A DNA stretch of 39,767 nt, from assembly GCF_004348685.1 (NCBI RefSeq), contig NZ_SMKO01000081.1:1-39767 (forward strand). The letters are read 5' to 3'. How positions within the stretch are numbered: the first letter of the stretch is position 1; the number at the start of each line of letters is the position of its first letter. The translations under genes were made by a program, and so were the position numbers. This document shows, piece by piece, positions 1 to 7,236 of this stretch. The stretch comes from Nonomuraea deserti (GTDB lineage Bacteria; Actinomycetota; Actinomycetes; Streptosporangiales; Streptosporangiaceae). The notes under the pieces are model-generated. The model was not told the DNA's origin. It did no database searches and saw only the letters and a program-made list of their open reading frames with translations.

Positions 1-1187
1 CGGCGGTGGTTTACGCGCGGACCGGGCGGTGGGTGGACGGGAAGGCGCCGCTGGCGAAGTGGCTCTGGTTGCGGGCGCACGAGCCGGGCGTGCCGGCGGC
101 GATGCGGTGGTGGGCGAGCGTGCCCGACGCGGTGGCGTACGCGCTCACCGGCGTGCTGCGCACCCATGAGACGCTGGCCGCGCGCACCCTCGCCTACGAC
201 GTCGTACGCGGCGACTACGACGACGACCTGCTCGCCCTGGCCGGTCTGCGTCCCGAGCAGCTGCCACCCACGGTCCCGGCGGTGGAGCCCGTCGGCGGGC
301 TGACGGTGAAGGTGAGCGGGGTGGCGGCCGGCATCCCCGTGGTGATCGCCGGTCACGACCACGCGGTGGGTGCCTGGGCGTCGGGTGTACGCCGCCCCGG
401 GCACGTCGCCGACTCCATGGGTACGGCGGAGGCGGTCCTGGCGCCGGCGGCGCACCGGCCGGACCCGCGCATCGGTCTGGCCCTGGGAATCACGGCCGAC
501 CCCTCGCTCGACGGCACCGGCACCGTCCTGGTCGGAGGCCTGCCGACAAGCGGCGGCATGCTCGACTGGCTCCTCGGCCTGAGCGCCACCCCCGACGACC
601 CCCAAGCGCGGGCCATGGCGGACCCCGCGGGTCGTGGCTCGGGTGAGCGGGGTGCCGGGGGAAAGGGAGCGGGACGGGACAGGTACGCCGCTCTGCCCGG
701 ACTGCTGGACGGGGTGCGGTTGCCGACGGGCATCATCGCCGAGCCGTACCTGCGCGGCAGGGTGGCGCCCGCGCCCGACCGCGAACGCCGGGTGACGATG
801 TCCGGGATCGGGCCCGGGAACACGTTCGGTGACCTGCTGGCGGCCGCCATGGAGGGCACCTGCCTGCACACCCGCTGGACCGTGGCCGAACTCGCCGCCG
901 TGACCGGCGCCGCTCCCGAGCGGCTCGTGGTCTTCGGCGGGCAGGTGCGGATCCCGCTCTGGATGCGCGTGAAGGCGGCGGTCTCGCCCGTGCCGGTCGA
1001 GGTCGTACGGGCGGACGACGCCGTCTGCGCGGGCGCCGCTCTCATCGCCGGCCAGGCGGGAGGTTCGCTCGGCGACGTCCCCGTGCTGCCCCGCGAGCCG
1101 CAACCGTACGAACCCGGCCTCGCCGCCGCCTACCTCCCCCTGTACGAACGCTTCCTGGCCTCCGCCCGCCGGCGGGAGCACGGATGA
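1..1187 (+). CDS. FGGY-family carbohydrate kinase, 5'-truncated by the window edge
   Basis: This protein should phosphorylate a ketose or polyol with ATP in the cytoplasm. About 393 residues are visible, against roughly 480-500 for the family, and the frame is open to the left edge, so the N-terminal ~100 residues lie outside. The sugar-kinase core is visible: VVIAGHDHAVGAWASG carries the Asp of the FGGY N-domain boundary, SMGTAEAV follows, and FGGQVRIPLWMRVKA is the FGGY C-domain signature. A low-complexity Gly/Arg stretch near 640-680 is an insertion. The stop overlaps the next start (ATGA), so it is translationally coupled to an aldolase. Together they suggest kinase then aldol cleavage of a sugar 1-phosphate. 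The substrate cannot be told; xylulose-, rhamnulose- or fuculose-type kinases are all possible. Confidence 0.85.
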   Translation, partial: AVVYARTGRWVDGKAPLAKWLWLRAHEPGVPAAMRWWASVPDAVAYALTGVLRTHETLAARTLAYDVVRGDYDDDLLALAGLRPEQLPPTVPAVEPVGGLTVKVSGVAAGIPVVIAGHDHAVGAWASGVRRPGHVADSMGTAEAVLAPAAHRPDPRIGLALGITADPSLDGTGTVLVGGLPTSGGMLDWLLGLSATPDDPQARAMADPAGRGSGERGAGGKGAGRDRYAALPGLLDGVRLPTGIIAEPYLRGRVAPAPDRERRVTMSGIGPGNTFGDLLAAAMEGTCLHTRWTVAELAAVTGAAPERLVVFGGQVRIPLWMRVKAAVSPVPVEVVRADDAVCAGAALIAGQAGGSLGDVPVLPREPQPYEPGLAAAYLPLYERFLASARRREHG

Positions 1188-2110
1188 CCAACCATCAGAT
1201 CGGAGCACCTATGACCAGCCAGGAGACCACCACGCCCGCCCCCACGCTCGACCTGCTGGCCCGCCCGTCCGGTGGGTTCGCCATGGTCGCGATGGATCAA
1301 CGGGAGAGCCTCAGGCAGATGTTCGCCGCCGCCACGGGGGAGCGGGTGGACGATGACACGCTGGCCGGGTTCAAGCTGGCGGTGGCGCGGGAGGTGGGGC
1401 CGCACGCCTCCGGGTTCCTGATCGACCGGGACTACGGCTTCGACCGGGTGGCCGCCGAGGGCATGGTCCCCGGCGGGCTGATCATCGCCGTGGACAGTCT
1501 CCAGCAGGCGCCCGACGGCCCCGTCGAGGACACGGCGATCGACGAGACGATCGACCTGGCCGCCGCGCGGCGGACGGGCGCGGTCGCGGCCAAGCTGTTG
1601 CTCATCTGGCGCGATGACGAGCACCGGCAGCGCCGCCTGGAGACGGCCGCCGCGTTCGTCCGCGGATGCTCCGAGGCGGGCCTGCTCTCCGTGCTCGAAG
1701 GCGTGGCCAAGCCCGTCCAGGGCCAGGAGGCGGGCTTCGACGGGCCCGCCGCGATCCGGGAGGCCGCCAGGGAACTGGCCGGGCTGCGGCCCAGCCTGTA
1801 CAAGGCCCAGGTTCCGCTCGGCGGCGCCGCGCCCGAGGAACGGCTGGCCGAGGAGTGCGCCCGGCTGGACGAGGTGATCCCCGTCCCGTGGGTCGTGCTC
1901 TCCCAGGGCGTCGAACGGGACGACTTCCCCGCCGCCGTCCGGGCCGCCTGCCGGGCTGGCGCGTCGGGAATGCTGGCCGGCCGGGCGATCTGGAGCGACG
2001 TGGTGGGGTCCGCCGACCTGGCCGCCGAGCTGCGTACGCGCTCGGTGCCCCGGCTCGTGCGGCTGGCGTCCATCGTCGACTCGTTCGCCCGCCCGTGGAA
2101 CGCCCGATGA
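1184..2110 (+). CDS. LacD/YihT-type class I aldolase
   Basis: A class I (Schiff-base) aldolase of the tagatose-1,6-bisphosphate / sulfofructose-phosphate aldolase family, splitting a ketose phosphate into two three-carbon units. Visible marks are the N-terminal VAMDQRESLR, the acidic AVDSLQQ segment, LLLIWRDDEH, and SLYKAQVPLG, where Lys about 207 matches the Schiff-base lysine of LacD. At 308 residues it is of normal length. The start overlaps the kinase stop. A second ATG at 1211 has its own GGAG five bases upstream and may be the real start, giving 299 residues. Kinase plus aldolase fits a kinase-aldolase sugar pathway. The sulfoquinovose enzyme YihT belongs to this family, but nothing else here supports sulfosugar use. 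Confidence 0.8.
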   Translation: MTNHQIGAPMTSQETTTPAPTLDLLARPSGGFAMVAMDQRESLRQMFAAATGERVDDDTLAGFKLAVAREVGPHASGFLIDRDYGFDRVAAEGMVPGGLIIAVDSLQQAPDGPVEDTAIDETIDLAAARRTGAVAAKLLLIWRDDEHRQRRLETAAAFVRGCSEAGLLSVLEGVAKPVQGQEAGFDGPAAIREAARELAGLRPSLYKAQVPLGGAAPEERLAEECARLDEVIPVPWVVLSQGVERDDFPAAVRAACRAGASGMLAGRAIWSDVVGSADLAAELRTRSVPRLVRLASIVDSFARPWNAR

Positions 2111-2784
2111 CGGCGCCGACGACCGGGCCGGCGACCGGGCCGGCGACCGGGCCGGCGATCGCGATGCTGCACACCGTCCCCGCGCTCGCCGCGCCGCTGG
2201 CCGAACTGGCCGCCGAGCTGCGGCCCGGCGCGCGGATCCTGCACTTCGCCGACGAGAGCCTGCTCCAGGACACCATCGCCAACGACGGCCCGCCCCCGCA
2301 CGTCCTGCGCAGGCTGGTCTCGTACGCGATGTACGCCAAGGAGTCGGGAGCCGGGACGCTGCTCGTCACCTGCTCCTCCATCGGCGAGGCCGCCGAACAG
2401 GCGCGCCCGCTCGCCGAGCTGCCGATCCTGCGCATCGACGAGCCGATGGCGGAGGAGGCGGTGCGGGCCGGGCACCGGATCGGTGTTCTGGCGACGCTCG
2501 CCACCACGCTCGGCCCGACCACCAGGGCCGTCCAGCGGGCGGCGTCCCGTCACGGGGCTGCGCGGGAGGTCGTTCCGCACCTGTGCGACGGCGCCTTCGA
2601 CGCGCTGCGCGGCGGCGACCCGGCCCGCCATGACGCCCTGGTCCTCGACGGGTTCGGCCGGCTCACGGGGCAGGTGGACGTCGTGGTGCTCGCCCAGGCG
2701 TCGATGGCCAGGATTGTCACGCAGGCGGACGGGGGAGTGCCGGTGCTCTCCTCCCCGCGATCAGGCGTCGCCCAGCTGGCCTGA
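2107..2784 (+). CDS. Asp/Glu/hydantoin racemase-like protein
   Basis: A 225-residue protein of the Asp/Glu racemase superfamily, the third gene of the sugar operon, overlapping the aldolase stop by ATGA. The first catalytic-type cysteine is clear in LLVTCSSIGEAAEQA, and the IGVLATLATTLGPT strand-turn is typical of the second lobe. The second cysteine expected in a Gly-Cys-Ala/Thr context is not there: the matching stretch reads VVVLAQASMARI. A further Cys occurs in HLCDGAFDAL. It may therefore be an isomerase, decarboxylase or lyase of the fold and not a two-base racemase. The N-terminus holds a threefold TGPA repeat made by a 12-bp DNA repeat (GACCGGGCCGGC type) near 2120-2156. The real job in the pathway is unknown. 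Confidence 0.7.
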   Translation: MTAPTTGPATGPATGPAIAMLHTVPALAAPLAELAAELRPGARILHFADESLLQDTIANDGPPPHVLRRLVSYAMYAKESGAGTLLVTCSSIGEAAEQARPLAELPILRIDEPMAEEAVRAGHRIGVLATLATTLGPTTRAVQRAASRHGAAREVVPHLCDGAFDALRGGDPARHDALVLDGFGRLTGQVDVVVLAQASMARIVTQADGGVPVLSSPRSGVAQLA

Positions 2785-2821
2785 ACCGGTCCAGCCCAGC
2801 CCAGAAGCCCTCGGGCCCGGG

Positions 2822-2928
2822 CCGGTCAGGAGCCCGAATCGGCCAGGGCTCTGACCGGTCAGGGCCCAGGCCGGTCGGGAGTCCGATTCGGCCAGGGCTC
2901 TGACCGGTCAGGGTCCAGGCCGGTCAGG
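2822..2928. repeat. 49-bp tandem repeat with internal perfect palindromes
   Basis: Two near-identical 49-bp units (2822-2870 and 2871-2919) and a partial third (2920-2928) fill the gap between two convergent genes and run into the stop codon of the minus-strand gene. Each unit holds the perfect palindrome CTGACCGGTCAG (2851-2862 and 2900-2911), which extends with flanking GGGCT/GGCCC pairing into an about 11-bp stem. There is no U-tract. A bidirectional terminator or a replication-slippage duplicate of one is the likely role. Confidence 0.7.
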
Positions 2929-3877
2929 TGGCGCTCAGGACGATGCGGCCCGCGGCCTGGCCCGCCGCCTGGCGTTGCCAGGCTTCGGCGGCCCGCTCCA
3001 GTGGTACGACCTCGTGCGCCACCGCCAGCCGCCCTTCGGCCACCCGCTCGGCGATCAGCGTGATGGCCGCGGCGCGCTGCTCCCTGGTCAGCTCGTTGTT
3101 GGTGTAGCCGAGCACCCGCAACGACCGGCTGCGCAGCGTGGCGGAGTCGAGCGGGGACGTCTCCGACGCCGAGCTGCCGAGGTTGACGAGCCGGCCCCCG
3201 GGACGCAGGCTGCGGGCGGCCGCGGCGGCCGGGGCGCCGAAGAGCGGGTCGACCACCAGGTCCAGCGGCCCTTCGCAGGCGGCGGTGAAGCGAGCGGCCA
3301 GCGCGGCCACGTCGTCGGTGTCCAGGGCGACGACGGCGTCCGCGCCCGCCTCCCGGGCCTGTTCGCGGGCCTCCGGTGAGCGGGCGGCGGCGACGACCCG
3401 GCGCGCGCCCGCCAGACGGGCGAGCTGGATGGCCGCCTGCCCCACCACGCCACCGCCGCCGAGCACCAGCACCTGCTCGCCGGCTGCCAGTTCACCGCGC
3501 CAGGTCAGCGCCATGTGCGCGGCCACGGCCGACAAGCCCAGCCCGGCCACGGCGAACGGGTCGGCGCCGGCGGGCAACTCGACGAGGTCCTCGGCGGGCA
3601 CCGCCGCCAGCTCCGCCATGCTGCCGTCGCCCGGCGCCATCCCCGCCGACGTGGGGAACCACACGAGCCGCCCGCCGACGGCCCCCACACCCTGCACGCC
3701 GGGTACGTAGGGGACGGCGGGCGTCCCGAAGTATGAGGCGCCGCCCGCGCACAGCAGGTCCAGCGGGGTGATCGGGGCGGCGATGACCCCGACCGTCTCG
3801 GCACCGGATGCCACGGGCGCGGGCCGTTCGGTCACCACGGGCGGCAGGCCGCACGTCTCGATCGTGACGGCCCGCAT
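2924..3877 (-). CDS. zinc-type (MDR) NADP-dependent alcohol dehydrogenase / quinone reductase-like
   Basis: A medium-chain dehydrogenase/reductase of 317 residues. The GroES-like N-terminal half runs to about residue 120, followed by the Rossmann nucleotide-binding motif VLVLGGGGVVGQAAIQLAR. The Cys/His cluster of structural zinc is absent, which fits the quinone-oxidoreductase branch. It is the last gene of the five-gene minus operon starting at 7078, so it probably reduces or oxidises an intermediate of the ring-cleavage pathway. The ATG at 3877 is preferred over a GTG at 3880; no strong ribosome site is seen and translation may depend on the gene upstream, 22 bases away. Confidence 0.8.
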   Translation of the reverse strand: MRAVTIETCGLPPVVTERPAPVASGAETVGVIAAPITPLDLLCAGGASYFGTPAVPYVPGVQGVGAVGGRLVWFPTSAGMAPGDGSMAELAAVPAEDLVELPAGADPFAVAGLGLSAVAAHMALTWRGELAAGEQVLVLGGGGVVGQAAIQLARLAGARRVVAAARSPEAREQAREAGADAVVALDTDDVAALAARFTAACEGPLDLVVDPLFGAPAAAAARSLRPGGRLVNLGSSASETSPLDSATLRSRSLRVLGYTNNELTREQRAAAITLIAERVAEGRLAVAHEVVPLERAAEAWQRQAAGQAAGRIVLSAT

Positions 3878-3899
3878 CACGGCATCACGTCCAGACCCG

Positions 3900-4259
3900 T
3901 CATGTGGCGATGTCCGGGTACGGCAGGCTCATGTGGGACAGCCGCCGCGCGTATTCCTTCTGGAAGCCCAGCGGCGGATGGTCGCGCTCGAACATCGCGA
4001 TGAACAGCGTCAGCGTGAGGAACGGATGCGCCCCCAGCTCGAACAACTTCGGGTAGTCGTGGGCGGCCAGGGCCTCGCGTTCGACGTCGTCGAAGCGGAG
4101 CCACGTCGACGACTCGCCGGTGTGGCAGCCGAGGATGCGGTTGGCGTACTCGGCCTCCCACATCTCCACCGTGGCGCGCGGCTCCTCGCGGTAGCGCTCG
4201 ACCAGCTCGGGGTCGCGGTCGACGGTGAAGAGGAACTTGTTCAGCAGGTATTTGCTCAT
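3900..4259 (-). CDS. extradiol dioxygenase alpha subunit, LigA type
   Basis: A 119-residue protein of the LigA family, the small alpha subunit of protocatechuate 4,5-dioxygenase-type ring-cleaving enzymes. It forms the lid of the active site on the catalytic beta subunit. It starts MSKYLLNKFLF and has the family's helical core (YREEPRATVEMWEAEYANRILGC is split here only for reference to the region 30-55). The start codon overlaps the stop of the LigB gene upstream by ATGA, so the two subunits should be made in equal amounts. Length matches the family (about 115-140). The ring substrate is unknown; protocatechuate, gallate and substituted catechols are candidates. Confidence 0.8.
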   Translation of the reverse strand: MSKYLLNKFLFTVDRDPELVERYREEPRATVEMWEAEYANRILGCHTGESSTWLRFDDVEREALAAHDYPKLFELGAHPFLTLTLFIAMFERDHPPLGFQKEYARRLSHMSLPYPDIAT

Positions 4260-5122
4260 GACCCGTCACCTCCGTTCGGGTACCACGTGAAGTAGGCCTC
4301 CATGGTGTGAAACAGGTCGTAGGTGTCCACATAGTCGGCCTTCTTACCCTCGCCGGCGACCCCCATCATCAGCATGAAGTCCATGAATCCGTGGGTGGCG
4401 TTGCCGGGCTCCCACAGGCTGTCCAGGGTGACCTCCGACAGGCAGCCCTCGAGGTCGCCGGTGGAGATCCACTCGACGGCCTTGCGGTCGAACTCCGGGT
4501 CGGGGCCGTGCGGCCCGAACTGGCGCGGCCCGCCGAGCTCGAGCGAGAGGTGCCCGGTGCCGATGACCGCGACCCGCTGGTCGGAGGGCCACGACTCGAC
4601 GAGGTCCCTGATGGTACGCCCGAGCTGCACGAACCGTTTCGGCCGCGGCAGGGGAGGGGCGAAGATGTTGGTGTAGACGGGCACGATCGGCAGGTCGTTC
4701 TGCGGGCGCAGGGTGATGATCGGGCACGTGATCGAGTGGTCGATCCGCAGCTCGTTGGAGAAGGCCAGGTCGAAGCCCGCGTCCAGGCCTTCGCGCAGGA
4801 TGTACGCCGACAGGTCCTCCTGCCCCGTGAACACCATTCTGGGCAGCCCGAACTCGCGTTCCTCGTTGTAGAAGTTGGCGTCGTAGAAGGGCGCCTTGCC
4901 GACGAGGAACTGCGGCATGTTGTCCAGCCACAGCTGGTGGAAGTGGTCGGAGCCGACCATGACCAGCACGTCGGGCCTGGCCCTGGTCAGGGTCTCCCTG
5001 AACGCCTCCACCTTGCGCACCCACTCGTCGGCGAACGGCGGGCGGTCCTCGCCCGTGGAGGTGCTGGCGCGGTGGTAGAAGGGGTGGTGGGTGGATGCGA
5101 TGACCGCGACGAGTTCAGCCAT
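4256..5122 (-). CDS. extradiol dioxygenase beta subunit, LigB type
   Basis: The catalytic subunit of a class III extradiol dioxygenase, 288 residues. The non-haem iron ligands can be placed: His12 (IASTHHPF), His60 (VMVGSDHFHQ) and Glu238 (LWEPGNATHG), with the second-sphere acid-base His191 in IGTGHLSLEL. All are conserved, so it should be active, opening a catechol-type ring with O2 next to the diol. It overlaps the citryl-CoA-lyase-like gene upstream by 8 bases and the LigA gene downstream by 4. The pairing with LigA supports a two-subunit PCA4,5D-like enzyme and not a single-chain DODA. The substrate is not given by sequence; the neighbouring CoA-transferase and lyase suggest an uncommon lower pathway. 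Confidence 0.88.
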   Translation of the reverse strand: MAELVAVIASTHHPFYHRASTSTGEDRPPFADEWVRKVEAFRETLTRARPDVLVMVGSDHFHQLWLDNMPQFLVGKAPFYDANFYNEEREFGLPRMVFTGQEDLSAYILREGLDAGFDLAFSNELRIDHSITCPIITLRPQNDLPIVPVYTNIFAPPLPRPKRFVQLGRTIRDLVESWPSDQRVAVIGTGHLSLELGGPRQFGPHGPDPEFDRKAVEWISTGDLEGCLSEVTLDSLWEPGNATHGFMDFMLMMGVAGEGKKADYVDTYDLFHTMEAYFTWYPNGGDGS

Positions 5123-5921
5123 GCGTCTCTCCGTAGGGGTCGGGGGGCACGGACCGGTTGTTCAGGTCCACGGACAGGAAGATCTCGTTGGCCACGGGGT
5201 GGCGTAGTTCCTCGGCGAGCTGGCCGATCAGCCCGGCGGTCCTGGCCAGGAGCGCGAACCCGCGCAGCAGCTCCAGCGGCAGTCCCAGATCGGCGAGCGC
5301 CGCGCCGCAGACGCCTGCGCCGTTGAGCGGCAGCGTCCTGCCCAGCACGCGGGGGTGCACCCGGCCGACCGCGGCGAACAGCGACAGGTGCGGCCCGAAC
5401 ACGCCCTCCTCGGCCGCGATCTCGAACAGCCGCGGTGTGCGCGGGTCGCCGTCCTTGTGCACGTGGTGGCCGAGCCCGGGCACGCGCCGCCCCGACTCGC
5501 GCCATGAGGTCACGGTCTCCAGCGCGAGCGTGTCCCAGCCGGCGTCGTCGGAGGGGAGGGGATCGTGCTCCTGGAGCACGCCGGCGAGGAAACGCCCGCA
5601 GTCCTCGGTGACACCGAGGAACCGGGAGCCGCCGCCGAGCAGCCCGGCGGCCAGCGCGCCCTGCACGGAGTCGGGCGCCGACAGGTAGGTCAGCCGCGTC
5701 ACGATCGCGGTCGGCGTGAACCCGTGGTCGGCCAGCGCGGCCAGCACTGCCTCGAACACGCGCACCTCGCCCCGCGACGGGCGGCGCTGCGTGGCCAGCC
5801 AGAAGGCCAGTTCGCCGAAGCCCACCTCGCCCATCACGTCGGCGGCCAGGTCGTGGCCGAGCAGGGTGATCGACGTGGGCGACGACGCCCCGAGCGCGGT
5901 GGGGTAGTCCCTGGGCGTCAC
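5115..5921 (-). CDS. citryl-CoA lyase / citrate-synthase-fold protein
   Basis: A 268-residue single-domain relative of citrate synthase, of the kind often named citryl-CoA lyase, expected to cleave a branched hydroxyacyl-CoA to an acyl-CoA and an oxo acid. The motif PGLGHHVHKDGDPRTPRL matches the second catalytic histidine region of citrate synthase. The segment where the first catalytic His usually sits reads SVQGALAAGLLGGGSRFLG, with Gln in place of His, and the NGAGVCGAALADLG stretch lacks the usual Asp, as in other short members. The GTG start forms a GTGA overlap with the CoA-transferase stop. Its coupling to that enzyme suggests that one makes the CoA ester and the other splits it. Confidence 0.75.
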   Translation of the reverse strand: MTPRDYPTALGASSPTSITLLGHDLAADVMGEVGFGELAFWLATQRRPSRGEVRVFEAVLAALADHGFTPTAIVTRLTYLSAPDSVQGALAAGLLGGGSRFLGVTEDCGRFLAGVLQEHDPLPSDDAGWDTLALETVTSWRESGRRVPGLGHHVHKDGDPRTPRLFEIAAEEGVFGPHLSLFAAVGRVHPRVLGRTLPLNGAGVCGAALADLGLPLELLRGFALLARTAGLIGQLAEELRHPVANEIFLSVDLNNRSVPPDPYGETHG

Positions 5922-7078
5922 GGCTGCTCCTCCGCGAGCCATTTGCGCAGCTCGGCGCCGTGCTCGTTCAGCTCGGGCGGCGGCAGCGCGTACCCCGCGG
6001 GCGTCTCGGAGAACCGGATCGGGTGCCGCGTCGTCGGCACCGCCCGCTCGCCCTCGCCCACCTCCACGACCGGGTCGAGCCCGAACCGCTCCGCCGCGGC
6101 GAACCCGCCGTCGATCGTGTTGATGGGCCCGCTCGGCACCCCGGCCTCCAGGAGCAGGTCGAACCACTCGTCGGCGGGGCGCAGCGCGAGCCGCTCGACC
6201 AGGATCGGCCGCAGCTCCTCCCGGTTGGCGGTACGGCTCGCGTTGCGGGCGAAGCGCGGGTCGTCGGCCACCTCGGGGATGCCGAGCACCTCGCACAACT
6301 TGCGGAACTGGCCGTCGTTGGCGGCGGCGACGATGAGGTCCTGGTCGGCCGTGGGCAGCGGTTCGTACGGGAACACGCTCGGATGCGCGTTGCCCATCCG
6401 GTACGGCACCACGCCCCCGGCGACGTACGCCGAGCTCTGGTTGACCAGCCCGGTCAGCGCCGACGACATCAGGTTGACCTCGACGTGCTGGCCCCGCCCC
6501 GTGGCCTCGCGGTGGCGCAGCGCGGCCAGGATGCCGATGACGGCGTGGTTGCCGGCCATCACGTCGAACACGCTGATCCCGGCCCGGTAGGGCGGCCCGT
6601 CGGGGTCGCCGGTCAGGCTCATCAGCCCCGACATGGCCTGCACCATCAGGTCGTAGCCGGGCACCCGCGCCCCGGCCCCCGAGCCGAAGCCGCTGATGGA
6701 CGCGTACACGATGCCGGGGTTGGCGGCAAGCACGGCGTCGTAGCCGAGGCCGTACTTGTCCAGCCCGCCCGGCCGGAAGTTCTCCACCAGGACGTCGGCG
6801 CGCCGGGCCAGCTCCCTGGCCGCCTCGGCGTCGCCTTCGTCGCGCAGGTCGAGGGCGATCGAGCGTTTGCCGCGGTTGACCCCGAGATAGTAGGTGGACT
6901 CCTCGCCCCTGGCGGGGGGCGTCCACGTCCGGGTGTCGTCGCCGCCGGGCCCTTCCACCTTGACGACGTCGGCTCCCATGTCCGCCAGCAGCATCGTGGC
7001 GTAGGGCCCGGCCAGGACCCTGGAGAAGTCGGCGACCAGCACGCCGGACAGCGGCCCCCGCGGCTCGGTGTCAGTCAT
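5918..7078 (-). CDS. class III (CaiB/BaiF) acyl-CoA transferase
   Basis: A 386-residue family III CoA-transferase, moving CoA from a donor such as succinyl-CoA to a carboxylic acid. It shows GVLVADFSRVLAGPYATMLLADMGADVVKVE at the N-terminus (family signature, residues 12-42), NRGKRSIALDL, and GYDLMVQAMSGLMSLTG, where Asp143 is in the position of the catalytic aspartate. The ATG at 7078 is chosen because homologous sequence begins just after it and GAGGATGGGA lies upstream; a longer reading frame to 7186 runs through the promoter. It is the first gene of the minus operon and lies next to an operator palindrome. With the lyase gene it forms a probable activate-then-cleave pair. Confidence 0.88.
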   Translation of the reverse strand: MTDTEPRGPLSGVLVADFSRVLAGPYATMLLADMGADVVKVEGPGGDDTRTWTPPARGEESTYYLGVNRGKRSIALDLRDEGDAEAARELARRADVLVENFRPGGLDKYGLGYDAVLAANPGIVYASISGFGSGAGARVPGYDLMVQAMSGLMSLTGDPDGPPYRAGISVFDVMAGNHAVIGILAALRHREATGRGQHVEVNLMSSALTGLVNQSSAYVAGGVVPYRMGNAHPSVFPYEPLPTADQDLIVAAANDGQFRKLCEVLGIPEVADDPRFARNASRTANREELRPILVERLALRPADEWFDLLLEAGVPSGPINTIDGGFAAAERFGLDPVVEVGEGERAVPTTRHPIRFSETPAGYALPPPELNEHGAELRKWLAEEQP

Positions 7079-7103
7079 CGAGTCCCATCCTCGCGTCCGT
7101 TGA

Positions 7104-7119
7104 ACGGACATATGTCCGC
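7104..7119. promoter_or_regulatory. operator copy 1 (GCGGACA-N2-TGTCCGC type)
   Basis: The sequence ACGGACATATGTCCGC contains the perfect palindrome CGGACATATGTCCG (7105-7118). It lies just downstream of a minus-strand -10 and so over the start point of the CoA-transferase operon. A second copy of the same pattern lies 101 bp away. The IclR-family protein encoded at 8746 is the natural candidate ligand; this is inferred from position. Confidence 0.6.
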
Positions 7120-7126
7120 CCAGTCG

Positions 7127-7155
7127 ATCCCAGCATCTAAAGGCTATGACGTCAA
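7127..7155 (-). promoter_or_regulatory. putative -35/-10 promoter of the CoA-transferase operon
   Basis: Read on the minus strand, TTGACG (7155-7150) and TGGGAT (7132-7127) are 17 bases apart. A start point near 7120 would fall in operator copy 1, a simple repression layout. On the other strand a TTGACA at 7161-7166 with a weak CACAGT 17 bases on (7184-7189) could drive the amidohydrolase. Confidence 0.45.
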
Positions 7156-7204
7156 GCACCTTGACAGCTGGGCGAACGCTCATCACAGTGGCGGTGACCG
7201 TATA

Positions 7205-7220
7205 GCGGACAACTGTTCGC
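7205..7220. promoter_or_regulatory. operator copy 2 (GCGGACA-N2-TGTTCGC)
   Basis: GCGGACAACTGTTCGC is an inverted repeat with 7-bp arms, one mismatch and a 2-bp centre, identical in design to copy 1. It sits 16 bases before the start codon of the amidohydrolase, downstream of that gene's likely -10, so each divergent unit has its own operator just past its promoter. Confidence 0.55.
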
Positions 7221-7236
7221 CAACGAGGAGCGTGCC

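Noticed and set aside
5565..6590. Long plus-strand frame of 341 codons opposite the lyase and CoA-transferase genes
   Set aside because: It is antisense to two genes with clear family motifs, is rich in Arg/Gly/Pro, and has no motif of its own. High GC makes such frames common.
7079..7186. N-terminal extension of the CoA-transferase to 7186
   Set aside because: The extension crosses the likely promoter and an operator palindrome and has no family similarity; ATG at 7078 fits.
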